From Hyphomonadaceae bacterium (lineage in GTDB: Bacteria > Pseudomonadota > Alphaproteobacteria > Caulobacterales > Aquidulcibacteraceae): a DNA stretch of 64,000 bases. The notes under the pieces were generated by a model. It had not been told where the DNA came from, did not search any database, and saw only the letters and a program-made list of their open reading frames with translations. The position numbers and the translations under genes were made by a program. Shown here one piece after another: positions 27,428-37,168 of this stretch (position 1 is the stretch's first letter; each line of letters opens with the position of its first letter). The stretch is from assembly GCA_016791425.1 (NCBI GenBank), contig JAEUMQ010000004.1:124001-188000 (forward strand). Direction: 5' to 3'.

Positions 27428-28869
27428 CCGATCTTCAGCCGCACGAACGCCATCGCGCCGGGCTGGTCGCCGCCATAGCGCGCGTTGAGCGCATCCGGCG
27501 CCCAATTGTACGAGACGAGCCCGCCCAATCCGATCGCGGCGTTCTCGTGCACGCGCCAATCATGGATCGCCCCGAGCGAGGCCTTGGTGAAATCCTCCAC
27601 CGGGCCGTGATGATCGCCGCCCAGCTCGTCGGATTGGATGTCCTCGACGCGTCCGAAGAACGTCCATGCGTCGTTCGGCTTCAGCGCGGCCTCCACCAGC
27701 CACGCGTCGAGATCGACGCCGTCGCTGCGTTCCTTGCGCGCGAGCGCGCCGGTGATCGCCCAATGCCCGTCGAACACCGGCCGCGCATAGATCGCGCTCG
27801 CCGACCAGCGCGTCTCGTCCTCGTCCGGCGCCAATTGCTCCGGGCTCGTCACATCGGCCCAGGAGATCTGCAGCGACCAGTTCTGCGTCGGGTTCCAGCT
27901 TGCGCGCACGGCCGTCGAATCGAGCGCGCCGGTTTCGATGTCGTATCGCTCTTCGTCCGGCTCGCGGCCGCGGAAACGCGAGACTTCCAGCTTCATATTG
28001 TCGTGCACGTAGCCGGCCGTCAGCACGCCGAAGGTGATGTGCGTGGAATCGAGCCAATGGTGCGTGATCGGCGCTTCCGGCGAATCCATCGCGGTGAGGC
28101 GGTGCATGAAGGCCGGCGGCCCGAACGCCGGCTCGCCCGGCAGTCCGGCATAGACGAACACGGAATCCGTCGCCGACAGGCGATGCGAATAGGACGCCGA
28201 CAGCTCCATGAAGAGATCGTGCGGGTGCTGACGATCGACGAGCGGTTCAACGCCGTCCGCCGTTTCCCCCGATGCGAAGGTGAGGGGATAGCCGCGCTTT
28301 CCCATCAGCGGATCGGGCGCCAGCATGGCGCGCAGATTGAGCGCGCCGCCATTCGAGAAATCGCGCCGCGCCGCGCCCATGATCATCCCGGCGAGGAACG
28401 TCTTCTCGTCCCCCTGCGGCCCGTCCTGCCAATCAGTGACGCCGTTGAGCAGCACATGGCCCATGAGCATCCAGTCGCCGGCCATCGCGTGCACGCCGCC
28501 GTGCTCGGCGACGTCCGGCTGCCAGCTCGTGCCCGAAGCGTCACGGCCCGTCGGATAGGCGCCGAGCGCGCTTCCCGTCGCGCCCATGTCATGGCCTGCG
28601 TGCTCGTCCGGGCCTTGATGCATCTCGTGGTGCATTTGGCCATGCTGCATTTGGCCATGCTGCATTTGACCGTCGTGCATCGGGTGATGATCGCCGTCAT
28701 GCGTTTGCTGCGGCGGCTGTTCCGGCTGCGGCGCCGGGGCATGATCGTGCGTCTGCGGGGCAGGCGCAGCCGCTTGCGCGGGCGGATGCGCGTGCTCTTG
28801 CGCGTAGACGGGGCCGGCGAGCAGCAGCGTCGCGGCGAGCGTGCAGGTGCGGAACATGAAGGGCTCCAT
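27424..28869 (-). CDS. copper-associated His/Met-rich exported protein, probable beta-barrel
   Basis: About 481 residues, with a signal peptide (FRTCTLAATLLLAGPVYA-QE), then a His/Met/Pro/Gln-rich region including three tandem MQHGQ-type repeats, and a long C-terminal region with alternating beta pattern suggestive of an outer-membrane barrel or sheet. HPHDLFMELSASYSHRL is a notable conserved-looking motif. The His/Met clusters fit copper binding. Candidate starts are 28905 (overlapping the copA stop as TGATG), 28869 and 28857; I use 28869. Adjacency to copA and cueR suggests a role in periplasmic copper handling. Confidence 0.8.
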   Translation of the reverse strand: MEPFMFRTCTLAATLLLAGPVYAQEHAHPPAQAAAPAPQTHDHAPAPQPEQPPQQTHDGDHHPMHDGQMQHGQMQHGQMHHEMHQGPDEHAGHDMGATGSALGAYPTGRDASGTSWQPDVAEHGGVHAMAGDWMLMGHVLLNGVTDWQDGPQGDEKTFLAGMIMGAARRDFSNGGALNLRAMLAPDPLMGKRGYPLTFASGETADGVEPLVDRQHPHDLFMELSASYSHRLSATDSVFVYAGLPGEPAFGPPAFMHRLTAMDSPEAPITHHWLDSTHITFGVLTAGYVHDNMKLEVSRFRGREPDEERYDIETGALDSTAVRASWNPTQNWSLQISWADVTSPEQLAPDEDETRWSASAIYARPVFDGHWAITGALARKERSDGVDLDAWLVEAALKPNDAWTFFGRVEDIQSDELGGDHHGPVEDFTKASLGAIHDWRVHENAAIGLGGLVSYNWAPDALNARYGGDQPGAMAFVRLKIG

Positions 28870-28904
28870 TCTAAAGCCGATACGACGACGGGGTTTAGGA
28901 AACA

Positions 28905-31103
28905 TCAAAGCGCGACGCTCCTGAGCCTGAGCGCGTTGGCGATGACGCTGACGGAGGAGAGCGCCATCGCCGCCGCCGCGATCGCGGGCGAAAGCAGGAG
29001 GCCGAACGCCGGATAGAGGGCGCCCGCCGCGATCGGCACGCCGAGCGCGTTGTAGACGAACGCAAAGAAGAGGTTCTGCCGGATGTTGCGCATCACCGCG
29101 CGCGAGAGCCGCCGCGCCCGCACGAGCGACGAGAGATCGCCCCTGAGCAGCGTCACGCCGGCGCTTTCTATCGCGACGTCGGCGCCGGCGCTCATCGCGA
29201 CGCCGACATCGGCCGCGGCGAGCGCGGGCGCGTCGTTCACGCCGTCGCCGGCCATGCCGACGACGCGGCCTTCTTGCTTCAGGCGCGCGACGAGCGCGGC
29301 CTTGTCTTCCGGGCTGACTTCGGCTTCGGCCTCCGCGATGCCGAGGCTGCGCGCGACGGCATTGGCGGTGACGCGGTTGTCGCCGGTCATCATCACCAGC
29401 CGCACGCCTTCGTTTTGCAGCGCCCGCACGGCGCCAAGCGCGGAGGGCTTGATCGCGTCGGCGATCGCGAAGAAGCCCGCGAGCCGCCCATCGATGCTCA
29501 TGTGCACGACGGTGGCGCCATCCCTGCGCGCCACATCCGCGTCCGTTTCGTTGACTTCGATGCCCGCCGCTCGCAGGAAGCCTGCGCCACCGAGCCGGAG
29601 AGCGCGGCCATCGACCTTGCCCGATACGCCCTTGCCGATTGGAGAGTCGAATTCCGATGCTTCGCCGAGCGTGAGCCCGCGCTCGGTCGCGGCGCGCACG
29701 ATCGCGTCGGCGAGCGGGTGTTCGCTGCCGCGCTCCAGGCTGGCGGCCAGGCGCAGCAGCTCGTTCGCGTCGAAACCATGCGCTGCGCGCACATCGATCA
29801 CGGAGGGGCGTCCCTCGGTGAGCGTGCCGGTCTTGTCCACGACGAGCGTGTCGATCTTCTCGAACCGCTCCAGCGCTTGCGCGTCCTTGAAGAGCACGCC
29901 CGCGCGCGCCCCGCGTCCGACGCCGACCATGATCGAGATCGGCGTCGCCAGCCCGAGCGCGCAGGGGCACGCGATGATCAGCACCGAGACGGCCGCGAGC
30001 AGCGCATGCGCGAGCCGCGGCTCCGGCCCGAGCGTCGCCCACGCAGCGAACGCCAGCGCCGCCGCCGCGATCACCGCCGGCACGAACCATCCCGACGCCT
30101 GATCCGCGAGTCGCTGGATCGGCGCTCGCGAGCGCTGCGCCTGGGCGACCATATCGACGATGCGCGCGAGCATCGTGTCGGCGCCGATTCTCTCGGCGCG
30201 CATGACGAACGATCCGGTCTTGTTGAGCGAGCCCGCGATCAGCTTTGCGCCAGTCTCTTTCGTGACCGGCATCGCTTCGCCGGTGACGAGCGATTCATCG
30301 ATCGACGCGCGCCCTTCGATGAGCGCGCCGTCCACCGGGATCTTCTCGCCCGGCCGCACGCGCAGCCGATCGCCGACGCCGATGTGTCCGATGTGCACTT
30401 CTTCGTCGGCGCCGTCGTCGCGGATGCGCCGCGCGGTCTGCGGCGCCAGCTCCATCAAGGCGCGAATGGCCCCCGACGTGCGCTCCCGCGCGCGCAGTTC
30501 CAGCACCTGTCCGAGCAGCACGAGCACGGTGATGACGGCCGCCGCTTCGAAATAGACGGGAACCGACCCGTCCGAATTGCGGAAGGTCGCGGGAAAGGCG
30601 CTTGGCGCCAGCACCGCCGCGACGCTCGCGAGAAACGCCACGCCGACGCCCATCGCGATGAGCGTGAACATGTTGAGATTGCGCGACTGAAGCGACGCCC
30701 AGCCGCGCGCGAAGAACGGCGCGCCGGCCCACACCACGACCGGAGTCGCCAGTGCGAATTGCAGCCAGTTCGAGATGCGCGGGGATATGAGATGCGAAAG
30801 GCCGAACAGGTGTCCGCCCATCTCCAGCGCGAACACGGGCAGCGTCAGCGCAAGCCCGATCCAGAACCGCCGCGTCATGTCGGCGAGCTCGGGGTTCGGC
30901 CCTTCCGCGGCCGCCGGGTTCATCGGCTCCAGCGCCATGCCGCAGATCGGGCACGCGCCCGGACCGTCCCGGACGATCTCCGGGTGCATCGGGCAGGTCC
31001 ACCGGCCGCCCGCCTGTCCGCTCGCCGGCGACGGCGGCGCAGGGCGATGACCGTGCCCGTGGTGAACTGGGCCATGGCAGGCGTGGGTGTGGGCCTCGGT
31101 CAT
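28905..31103 (-). CDS. copA: copper-translocating P-type ATPase
   Basis: A P1B-type ATPase of about 732 residues that exports Cu(I) from the cytosol. The N-terminus has a His-rich stretch and a WTCPMHPEI...CPICGMAL metal-binding (YHS/HMBD-like) domain instead of the usual HMA domains. The core has the CPC membrane motif ([14 protein letters not shown]), the phosphorylation site DKTGTLTEG, the SEHPLA nucleotide-site motif and [10 protein letters not shown]. The open frame starts at 31133, but that ATG lies inside the CueR-type promoter. From the -10 position the transcript would start near 31107, so the ATG at 31103 is more likely and the mRNA would be nearly leaderless. Confidence 0.93.
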   Translation of the reverse strand: MTEAHTHACHGPVHHGHGHRPAPPSPASGQAGGRWTCPMHPEIVRDGPGACPICGMALEPMNPAAAEGPNPELADMTRRFWIGLALTLPVFALEMGGHLFGLSHLISPRISNWLQFALATPVVVWAGAPFFARGWASLQSRNLNMFTLIAMGVGVAFLASVAAVLAPSAFPATFRNSDGSVPVYFEAAAVITVLVLLGQVLELRARERTSGAIRALMELAPQTARRIRDDGADEEVHIGHIGVGDRLRVRPGEKIPVDGALIEGRASIDESLVTGEAMPVTKETGAKLIAGSLNKTGSFVMRAERIGADTMLARIVDMVAQAQRSRAPIQRLADQASGWFVPAVIAAAALAFAAWATLGPEPRLAHALLAAVSVLIIACPCALGLATPISIMVGVGRGARAGVLFKDAQALERFEKIDTLVVDKTGTLTEGRPSVIDVRAAHGFDANELLRLAASLERGSEHPLADAIVRAATERGLTLGEASEFDSPIGKGVSGKVDGRALRLGGAGFLRAAGIEVNETDADVARRDGATVVHMSIDGRLAGFFAIADAIKPSALGAVRALQNEGVRLVMMTGDNRVTANAVARSLGIAEAEAEVSPEDKAALVARLKQEGRVVGMAGDGVNDAPALAAADVGVAMSAGADVAIESAGVTLLRGDLSSLVRARRLSRAVMRNIRQNLFFAFVYNALGVPIAAGALYPAFGLLLSPAIAAAAMALSSVSVIANALRLRSVAL

Positions 31104-31113
31104 GTTGCGCATC

Positions 31114-31144
31114 GGCCTACGGCTTCCCATCATGGGAAGGTCAA
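31114..31144 (-). promoter_or_regulatory. CueR-type copA promoter/operator
   Basis: On the minus strand TTGACC (31139-31144) and TAGGCC (31114-31119) are separated by 19 bp, the over-long spacer typical of MerR-family promoters. The spacer contains the inverted repeat CTTCCC-ATGAT-GGGAAG, like the CueR box. It lies between copA and the divergent cueR gene. Confidence 0.75.
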
Positions 31145-31159
31145 GCGGGAGATTTGCGG

Positions 31160-31561
31160 ATGCGGATAGGGGAGGCTGCGGAGCGCTCGGGGGTCTCGGC
31201 CAAGATGATCCGGCACTATGAGGGGCTCGGCCTGCTGCCGCGCGCAGCGCGGCGCGACAACAATTACCGCGACTATGATGAGCGCGACGTGGCGGTTCTG
31301 CAATTCATCCGGCGCGCGCGCGACCTCGGCTTCTCGCTCGACGAGGCAGGCGTGCTCTTGTCGCTCTGGCGCGACCGCGGGCGATCGTCGGCGAAAGTGA
31401 AGCGGCTGGCCGAGCAGCACATCGCCGATCTCGACCGCCGCATCGCCGAGATGCGGTCGATGGCCGATACGCTCCGCGGCCTCGCGAGCGCTTGCCGCGG
31501 CGATCAGCGTCCGGAATGCCCGATCCTGGCCGACCTCGCCGGCGCCCGGGCGAAGCATTGA
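31160..31561 (+). CDS. cueR: CueR-like MerR family copper-responsive regulator
   Basis: A 133-residue MerR-family activator: [20 protein letters not shown] helix-turn-helix, then a wing with [20 protein letters not shown], a dimerisation helix, and the C-terminal metal loop with two Cys eight residues apart (CRGDQRPEC), as in Cu(I)-sensing CueR. The ATG at 31160 is chosen over a TTG two codons earlier; GGGAG lies 9 bases upstream. It is divergent from copA across the promoter at 31114-31144 and 2 bases upstream of ybgC. Confidence 0.9.
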   Translation: MRIGEAAERSGVSAKMIRHYEGLGLLPRAARRDNNYRDYDERDVAVLQFIRRARDLGFSLDEAGVLLSLWRDRGRSSAKVKRLAEQHIADLDRRIAEMRSMADTLRGLASACRGDQRPECPILADLAGARAKH

Positions 31562-31563
31562 CC

Positions 31564-32004
31564 ATGCAGGACCAACCGAGCGCGGGCCGCATCGACGGCA
31601 AGACGCATCTCCTCCCGGTGCGGGTCTATTTCGAGGACACCGACTTCACCGGCATCGTCTACCACGCCAATTATCTGCGTTTCTTCGAACGCGGCCGCTC
31701 CGATTTCCTGCGCCTTTCCGGCATCGGCCACACCGAGCTGCTGCACGGCCCCGATCCCACCGTGCTCGCCGCGCGCAGGCTGGAGATCGAGTTCGTGAAG
31801 GCCGCCCGGATCGACGACGCGCTCCTGGTCTCCTCTCGCTTCGCGGCCCGCCAGGGCGCGCGCCTCACGATGGCCCAGGAGATCCATCGGGGCGGGGACC
31901 TGATCGCCGCGGCGCGCGTGGAGGTCTGCTGCCTCTGGCCGGACGGCCGCCCCAAGCGCCCCCCGTCGGGGTTCATGGCCCTGGTCGCGCCCTACCTTCC
32001 CTGA
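31564..32004 (+). CDS. ybgC: YbgC-type acyl-CoA thioesterase of the tol-pal locus
   Basis: A 146-residue hot-dog thioesterase, with VRVYFEDTDFTGIVYHANYLRFFERGR containing the catalytic Asp and the HANY motif. Members associate with the Tol-Pal region and act on acyl-CoA or acyl-ACP, possibly in phospholipid metabolism. It is the first gene of the canonical ybgC-tolQRAB-pal order. The ATG at 31564 follows the cueR stop by 2 bases, an unusual arrangement in which a metal regulator abuts the tol locus. Confidence 0.92.
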   Translation: MQDQPSAGRIDGKTHLLPVRVYFEDTDFTGIVYHANYLRFFERGRSDFLRLSGIGHTELLHGPDPTVLAARRLEIEFVKAARIDDALLVSSRFAARQGARLTMAQEIHRGGDLIAAARVEVCCLWPDGRPKRPPSGFMALVAPYLP

Positions 32005-32135
32005 GCGGAAGGCCCGAGAGCCTCCGTGTCCATGTTTTGACAAGTTCCTCCGCCTAATCGGGTCGAATCGCACGTTTATGATTCACGCCGGGGGGGCCGG
32101 TCTCGCGCGTCGGGGCCGCAGGAACGGGAATCGCC

Positions 32136-32837
32136 ATGGAATCCACCACACGCGCCGCCGCGGACATCACCATCTGGAGCCTGTTCGCCGAGGCGGACCC
32201 GGTGGTGAAGGCGGTCATGTTGATGCTGGCGATCGCCTCGCTTTGGAGCTGGGCGGTGGCGATCGACAAATGGATGTCGTTCGGGGAGCTGGAGGGCAAG
32301 GCCCGTCAGTTCGAGAAGGTGTTCTGGTCCGGCCAGTCCCTGGAGGAGCTGGACGACCGCTATTCCGACCGTCCGCGCGACGCGCTGGCGCGGGTGTTCG
32401 CGGCCGCCTCGCGCGAGTGGCGCGAGCTGCGCCGCGGCGCGCAGCTTTCGGCCGAAGCCGCGAACATGATGATCGACCGCTGCGACCGGCTCATGCAGGC
32501 CCAGATCGCGCGCGAGCTCGAACGCGCGGGCAGGGGTTTCGGCGTGCTTGCCTCGGTCGGCGCCGCGGCCCCCTTCATCGGCCTTTTCGGCACGGTGTGG
32601 GGCATCATGAACGCCTTCACCAACATCGCGCGCGAGCAGCAGACCAATCTCGCGATCGTTGCGCCGGGCATCGCCGAGGCGCTCTTCGCCACCGCGCTCG
32701 GCCTCGTCGCGGCCATTCCGGCGGTCATCTTCTACAACAAGTTCACCGGCGATCTTGACCGCTTCGCCGACCGGCTCGAGGGCTTCGCCGATGAAGTCTC
32801 CGCGCGCGTGTCGCGGCGCCTGAGCGAGCGCATGTAA
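32136..32837 (+). CDS. tolQ: Tol-Pal system protein TolQ
   Basis: Inner-membrane proton-channel subunit of the Tol-Pal machine that constricts the outer membrane during division. The 233-residue protein has three membrane helices: one near residues 20-45, then the long MotA/ExbB-type pair (SVGAAAPFIGLFGTVWGIMNAF and NLAIVAPGIAEALFATALGLVAAIPAV). The stop codon overlaps the tolR start. The 131-base gap after ybgC may hold its own promoter. Confidence 0.95.
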   Translation: MESTTRAAADITIWSLFAEADPVVKAVMLMLAIASLWSWAVAIDKWMSFGELEGKARQFEKVFWSGQSLEELDDRYSDRPRDALARVFAAASREWRELRRGAQLSAEAANMMIDRCDRLMQAQIARELERAGRGFGVLASVGAAAPFIGLFGTVWGIMNAFTNIAREQQTNLAIVAPGIAEALFATALGLVAAIPAVIFYNKFTGDLDRFADRLEGFADEVSARVSRRLSERM

Positions 32838-33331
32838 TGCCGGCGATCTCCAAATCCGGGCGCCGCATGAGCGGCGGGCACGGCCGCAAGAACCGGCTGG
32901 CGACGATCAACGTCACGCCTTTCGTGGACGTGATGCTGGTGCTGCTCATCGTGTTCATGGTCACCGCGCCGCTGCTGACGGTCGGCGTTCCGGTCGATCT
33001 GCCGCGCACCGAGGCCAAGCAGATGGCGCCCGAGACCGAGCCGCTGACGGTCACGTACCGGGCCAATGGCGAGGTCTATCTGCAGGAAACCAAGATCGAG
33101 AAGTCGGAGCTTCTGGCGCGCCTCGGCGCCATCGCCCGGGAGGGCTATGATCGCCGCATCTTCATCCGCGCCGACGAGACCGCGCCTTATGGCGGCGTCG
33201 CCGAATTGATGGCGACGCTGAGCGCGGCCGGGTACCGCAATCTCGGCCTCGTCACCGATCCGCTGAACGCGCCCGCCCGTCCTGGGAAGGCGAAAGCCAA
33301 GGCCGCGCCGGAACCCGGCGCGCCGAACTGA
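32837..33331 (+). CDS. tolR: Tol-Pal system protein TolR
   Basis: ExbD/TolR family, 164 residues, with a single membrane helix carrying the proton-relay Asp in INVTPFVDVMLVLLIVFMV, followed by VPVDLPRTEAK and a periplasmic domain that can bind peptidoglycan. It overlaps tolQ by one base (TAATG) and precedes tolA by 8 bases, so the three are co-translated. The Ala/Pro/Lys-rich tail is slightly longer than in E. coli. Confidence 0.95.
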   Translation: MPAISKSGRRMSGGHGRKNRLATINVTPFVDVMLVLLIVFMVTAPLLTVGVPVDLPRTEAKQMAPETEPLTVTYRANGEVYLQETKIEKSELLARLGAIAREGYDRRIFIRADETAPYGGVAELMATLSAAGYRNLGLVTDPLNAPARPGKAKAKAAPEPGAPN

Positions 33332-33339
33332 GGCCCTGA

Positions 33340-34083
33340 ATGCGCCTCGGCTGGATCGTCTCCATCGTCGCCCACGCGCTCGCAGTGCTCGTGACGCTGA
33401 TCTCGTGGCCGGTGTCCGCCGCAAACAAGATGGACGTCGGCAACGTGGTGCCGATCGAGATCGTGACGCTGGCGCCGCAGACCAGCGTGGCGCCGATCGC
33501 CTCGCAGGAGCCCGAGGAGCAGGCGGTGCAGGAAGCCGCCCCTGAAGAGGAGACCGCGCCCGAGCCGGCGCCTGAGCCCACGCCCGCGCCGCGTCCTCAG
33601 CAGCCTTCGCTGAACGATTTCCTGTCCGATGTGACGAGCCTTTTGCAGGACAAGCAGAAGGACAAGCAGAAGGCCCGCCCGCGCCAGACCGAAGGCGAGC
33701 GCGGCGAGCGTCCGCGGGCGCGCGCCGGGCTCGGGCAGGCCGAAGCGGCGGCCCTCAATGATCGCCTGATCGCGCTCATGCGCTCCCACATGCGCCGCAA
33801 CCGCTGCTGGCGTGCGCCCGCGGACCTGCCGAATCCGGAACGCCTTATTGTCACCGTGCGGGTGCGGCTTGATGCGCGCGGGCGGCTGAATGGAGAACCC
33901 CAGCTCGTGTCGCCCACCTCGACGTTCGGCGATCCCCCGATGCGCGCGGCCGCTGACGCCGCGCTGCGGGCGGTGCTCGCCTGCGATCCGTTTCCGTTCG
34001 CCGACGATCCCGTCGCGGCCGATCATTACGAAGTGTGGCGCGACATGGAATTCACCTTCGATCCCAGCCAATTATCTGGCTGA
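33340..34083 (+). CDS. tolA: TolA-like envelope protein with TonB-type C-terminus
   Basis: A 247-residue protein with an N-terminal membrane anchor ([19 protein letters not shown]), an acidic Glu/Pro-rich region (about 50-95), a basic Lys/Gln/Arg stretch and a compact C-terminal domain of TonB/TolA type ([18 protein letters not shown]...). It links the TolQR motor to TolB-Pal. It is much shorter than E. coli TolA and lacks the long alanine helix, as is common in alphaproteobacteria. Position between tolR and tolB supports the call. Confidence 0.88.
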   Translation: MRLGWIVSIVAHALAVLVTLISWPVSAANKMDVGNVVPIEIVTLAPQTSVAPIASQEPEEQAVQEAAPEEETAPEPAPEPTPAPRPQQPSLNDFLSDVTSLLQDKQKDKQKARPRQTEGERGERPRARAGLGQAEAAALNDRLIALMRSHMRRNRCWRAPADLPNPERLIVTVRVRLDARGRLNGEPQLVSPTSTFGDPPMRAAADAALRAVLACDPFPFADDPVAADHYEVWRDMEFTFDPSQLSG

Positions 34084-34106
34084 CCCAGTCAAGAAAAGGA
34101 CCACGC

Positions 34107-35570
34107 ATGAGCGTTTCGAAGAGCGCCGCCTCCGACGCTCCCCGGACGCCGCGCAGCGGCGATCCGGGGCCCAAGCCGCAATTGGCGCGACGTAGCCGAG
34201 CGGCGCGTTGGACCCCGGCTCTTCGCGTGCGGCGCACGCTGCGGCCGGGGAGCGTGGCGTGCCGCTTGATGTTCGCCGCGTGCGCGGCGCTCTGCCTTGT
34301 TTTCGCCGTGTCGCCGCCCGCGCGCGCCGAGCTGCGCGTGCCGATCACCGAAGGCCACCTCGATCCGATGCCGATCGCGGTGCCCGATTTCATCGGCGCC
34401 GATGAGCGCGCCCAGCAGATCGGCCGCGACGTCGCCGGCGTGATCCGCGCCGATCTGGAGCGCTCCGCGCTTTTCCGCCCGCTCGATCCGGCCGCCTTCA
34501 TCCAGCGCCTGACGGACGTGAACATTCCGCCGCGCTTCGCCGATTGGCGCGTGCTGCGCGCGCAGGCGCTGGTCGTCGGCCAGGCCACGATGCTGCCCGA
34601 CGGCCGCTTGCGCATCGAGTTCCGCCTCTGGGACGTGCTGGGCGAGCAATCCGTGCTCGGCCTGCAATTCGCAACGACGCCGGACAATTGGCGCCGCATC
34701 GCCCATCGCGTCGCCGACCAGGTCTACAAGCAGATCACCGGCGAGGAGGGCTATTTCGACACCCGCATCGTGTTCGTGTCGGAATCCGGCCCCAAGACCC
34801 GCCGCGTGAAGCGCCTGATGATCATGGATCAGGACGGCGCCAATCCGTTCTACCTCACCGGCGCGAGTTTCATGTCGATCACGCCGCGCTTCTCGCCGAA
34901 CACGCAGCTCATCACCTACATGGCCTATGAGGACGGCCGCCCGCGCGTCTATCTCTTCAATCTGGAGACCAATCGCCGCGAGGTGCTGGGCGACTTCCCC
35001 GGCATGACGTTCGCGCCGCGCTTCGCGCCGGACGGCAACGCCGTGGTGCTTTCCCTCGACCAGGGCGGCAATTCCGAGATCTACCGAATGGATCTGCGCA
35101 CGCGTCAGCGCGCGCGCCTGACCGACCATCCCTCGATCGACACCTCGCCGTCCTACTCCCCCGACGGCTCGCGGATCGTCTTCAACTCCGACCGCGGCGG
35201 CACCCCGCAGCTTTACGTCATGGACGCCAATGGCGGCGGCGTGCGCCGGATCAGCTTCGGGGAAGGGCGCTACATGACCCCCGTCTGGTCCCCGCGCGGC
35301 GATCTCATCGCCTTCACGCGCCAGTCCGGCGGCCGCTTCGCCATCGGCGTCATGCGCCCCGACGGCACTGGCGAGCGGATCCTGTCGGAATCCTATCTCG
35401 ACGAGGGCCCGTCCTGGTCGCCGAACGGCCGCGTGATCGTTTTCTTCCGTGAGGCGAGTCCCGGCGCCGGTCCTCGCGTCTGGTCCATCGATCTCACCGG
35501 CCGCAATCTGCGCCAGATGGCGACCCAGACCGACGCCTCCGACCCCGCCTGGTCGCCGCTTTTGCCATGA
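34107..35570 (+). CDS. tolB: Tol-Pal system beta-propeller protein TolB
   Basis: Periplasmic beta-propeller protein that binds Pal. The N-terminal domain is followed by PD40/WD40-like blades such as [19 protein letters not shown] and [12 protein letters not shown]. The ATG at 34107 has a good ribosome site (AAAAGGA), but the signal peptide ([20 protein letters not shown]) begins only at codon 55. The 54 residues before it are mostly encoded by the 119-bp repeat at 34136-34254 and are Arg-rich. Translation may therefore start at 34107 with an odd extension, or at the ATG at 34269. Without the extension the protein has normal TolB length. Confidence 0.93.
   Translation: MSVSKSAASDAPRTPRSGDPGPKPQLARRSRAARWTPALRVRRTLRPGSVACRLMFAACAALCLVFAVSPPARAELRVPITEGHLDPMPIAVPDFIGADERAQQIGRDVAGVIRADLERSALFRPLDPAAFIQRLTDVNIPPRFADWRVLRAQALVVGQATMLPDGRLRIEFRLWDVLGEQSVLGLQFATTPDNWRRIAHRVADQVYKQITGEEGYFDTRIVFVSESGPKTRRVKRLMIMDQDGANPFYLTGASFMSITPRFSPNTQLITYMAYEDGRPRVYLFNLETNRREVLGDFPGMTFAPRFAPDGNAVVLSLDQGGNSEIYRMDLRTRQRARLTDHPSIDTSPSYSPDGSRIVFNSDRGGTPQLYVMDANGGGVRRISFGEGRYMTPVWSPRGDLIAFTRQSGGRFAIGVMRPDGTGERILSESYLDEGPSWSPNGRVIVFFREASPGAGPRVWSIDLTGRNLRQMATQTDASDPAWSPLLP
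34136..34254. repeat. 119-bp interspersed palindromic element, copy 2, inside tolB
   Basis: It starts CGCTCCCCGG (34136-34145) and ends CCGGGGAGCG (34245-34254). The first 38 bases are identical to copy 1 at 19500, and the GCGTTGG.CCCCGGCTCT segment is also shared. It lies in frame within the 5' coding region of tolB, ahead of the signal-peptide codons. Confidence 0.88.
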
Positions 35571-35710
35571 TACGGGCCTTATAATCGGGGTCGTTAAGGA
35601 CTCATTAGTGCTGACAAGTTGAAAGACGCCAACACGATCAATAAGCTCGATTCCGCCCAGAAGCGGTCAAGGACGGACTTCCGTCGCCTTTGAGAAAGAA
35701 GGAGCAACCC

Positions 35711-36223
35711 ATGCGCACCAGGATCGCGCTCATTCTCGCCTTGGCGGCGGCGACGGCTTTGAGCGCCTGCGCCGGACGTCGCGAAGCGCCGGCCTTGCCC
35801 GCGCCCACCGAAGCTCCCCCGATCGCGCCGCAAGCCCCGTCGGGTCCCGTGGCCGGCTCCCTGGAGGACTTCCGCGTCAATGTCGGCGAGCGGGTGTTCT
35901 TCGGCTACGACCGCTCCGACCTCGCGCCCGAGGCGCGCCAGATCCTGGAACGCCAGGCCGCTTGGCTGCGCCGCTATCCGAGCGTCCGCATCCTGGTCGC
36001 CGGCAATTGCGACGAGCGCGGCACGCGCGAATACAACCTCGCGCTCGGCGCGCGCCGCGCCGCGGCCGCCCGCGATTATCTCACTTCGCTCGGCGTCCCC
36101 GGCAACCGCATCGAGACGGTTTCCTACGGCAAGGAACGCCCGCTCGATCCGCGCTCGAACGAAGAGGCCTGGGCGGTGAACCGCAACGCCCACAGCCAGA
36201 TCGTCTCCGGCGCCGTGAGCTGA
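35711..36223 (+). CDS. pal: peptidoglycan-associated lipoprotein Pal
   Basis: A 170-residue outer-membrane lipoprotein: signal peptide with lipobox ALSAC (Cys about 20), Pro/Ala-rich linker, and an OmpA-like domain with GNCDERGTREYNLALGARRA that binds diaminopimelate of peptidoglycan, ending SYGKERPLDP. AAGGAG precedes the ATG at 35711. It is the partner of TolB and follows it in the conserved order. Confidence 0.96.
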   Translation: MRTRIALILALAAATALSACAGRREAPALPAPTEAPPIAPQAPSGPVAGSLEDFRVNVGERVFFGYDRSDLAPEARQILERQAAWLRRYPSVRILVAGNCDERGTREYNLALGARRAAAARDYLTSLGVPGNRIETVSYGKERPLDPRSNEEAWAVNRNAHSQIVSGAVS

Positions 36224-36287
36224 GCCATTCCCCAACGACGGGGGAGGCCGCATTTTCGCCGAACAAGCCTGCGGTAGATCGCGTCCC

Positions 36288-37139
36288 ATGACGCGATCTA
36301 CCCAGCGCTCAACCGCGCGCGCCCTGGCGTGCGCCGCGATGCTTTTCAGCCTGGCTGCGGCGCCTGCCGCCTACGCGCAGGCCTACGACACGCCGCCCAG
36401 CTCGAACCTCCTGCAGGACCGCGTGGAGGAGCTGCAGCGCCGGCTGCTGCAGGCGACCGACGAGAACGAGCGCCTGCAATTCCAGCTGCGCCAGCAGCAG
36501 GAGGAGAACGCGCGCCTGCAGAGCATGGTGAACGATCTCGCCGCCGCGCAGCGCGCGCCCGCGCCTGCCCCCGCGCCGGCCCGCAATCGCGCTGCGCCCC
36601 CGCCCCCGCCGCCCCCGCCCGCCGCTGAGGCAGCGCCGCCGCGCGGCGCGGAAGGCTCGCTCGGCTCCATTCCCGCGCGCGATCTCGCCGGCGGCGCGCC
36701 CCCGCCGACCGTGGTCGCGCCGCCGACGCCGCCCGCAGCGCAGGCGTTTCCGGCCGCCGCGTCCGACGCCTACGCCAACGCCCGCTCGCTGCTGGTCAAT
36801 GGCCAGATCCGCCAGGCCGAACAGGCCTTTGCCGATTTCGTTGCCCGCTTCGGCAATGATCCGAACGCGGCCGATGCGCGCTATTGGTACGCCTTCGCGC
36901 TCTTGGCGCGCGACGCCAACCAGGAAGCTGCGACCTCCTTCGTCGATTACCTGCGCCGCTATCCGCAAGGGCCGCGCGCCCCGGACGCCATGGTGCGTCT
37001 CGGCGTGGCGCTGAAGGGCATGGGCCAGATACCGCAGGCCTGCCGCGCTTTCGCCGACGTGGCCGTGCGCTATCCCAACGCCGCCCGCGCCACCCGCGAC
37101 AGCGCCGCGAGCCAGGCCCGCGCCCTGAACTGCCGCTAG
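36288..37139 (+). CDS. cpoB: cell division coordinator CpoB (YbgF)
   Basis: A 283-residue periplasmic protein with a signal peptide (cleavage near AAYAQA), an N-terminal coiled coil (NLLQDRVEELQRRLLQATDE), a Pro/Ala-rich linker (about 85-150) and C-terminal TPR-like repeats (DAYANARSLLVNGQIRQAEQ, YPQGPRAPDAMVRLGVALKG). In E. coli CpoB coordinates Tol-Pal with peptidoglycan synthesis. Position directly after pal supports the assignment. Confidence 0.92.
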   Translation: MTRSTQRSTARALACAAMLFSLAAAPAAYAQAYDTPPSSNLLQDRVEELQRRLLQATDENERLQFQLRQQQEENARLQSMVNDLAAAQRAPAPAPAPARNRAAPPPPPPPPAAEAAPPRGAEGSLGSIPARDLAGGAPPPTVVAPPTPPAAQAFPAAASDAYANARSLLVNGQIRQAEQAFADFVARFGNDPNAADARYWYAFALLARDANQEAATSFVDYLRRYPQGPRAPDAMVRLGVALKGMGQIPQACRAFADVAVRYPNAARATRDSAASQARALNCR

Positions 37140-37168
37140 GCTGCCGCTAGCATGCTAAGCTGGCGGCG

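Noticed and set aside
27424..30090. 888-codon leftward frame running through copA into the copper-associated gene
   Set aside because: Only the part after about 28905 is a real protein; the upstream part is copA read in the wrong frame.
31104..31133. Upstream ATG codons for copA
   Set aside because: They lie within or before the CueR-type promoter and would not be in the mRNA.
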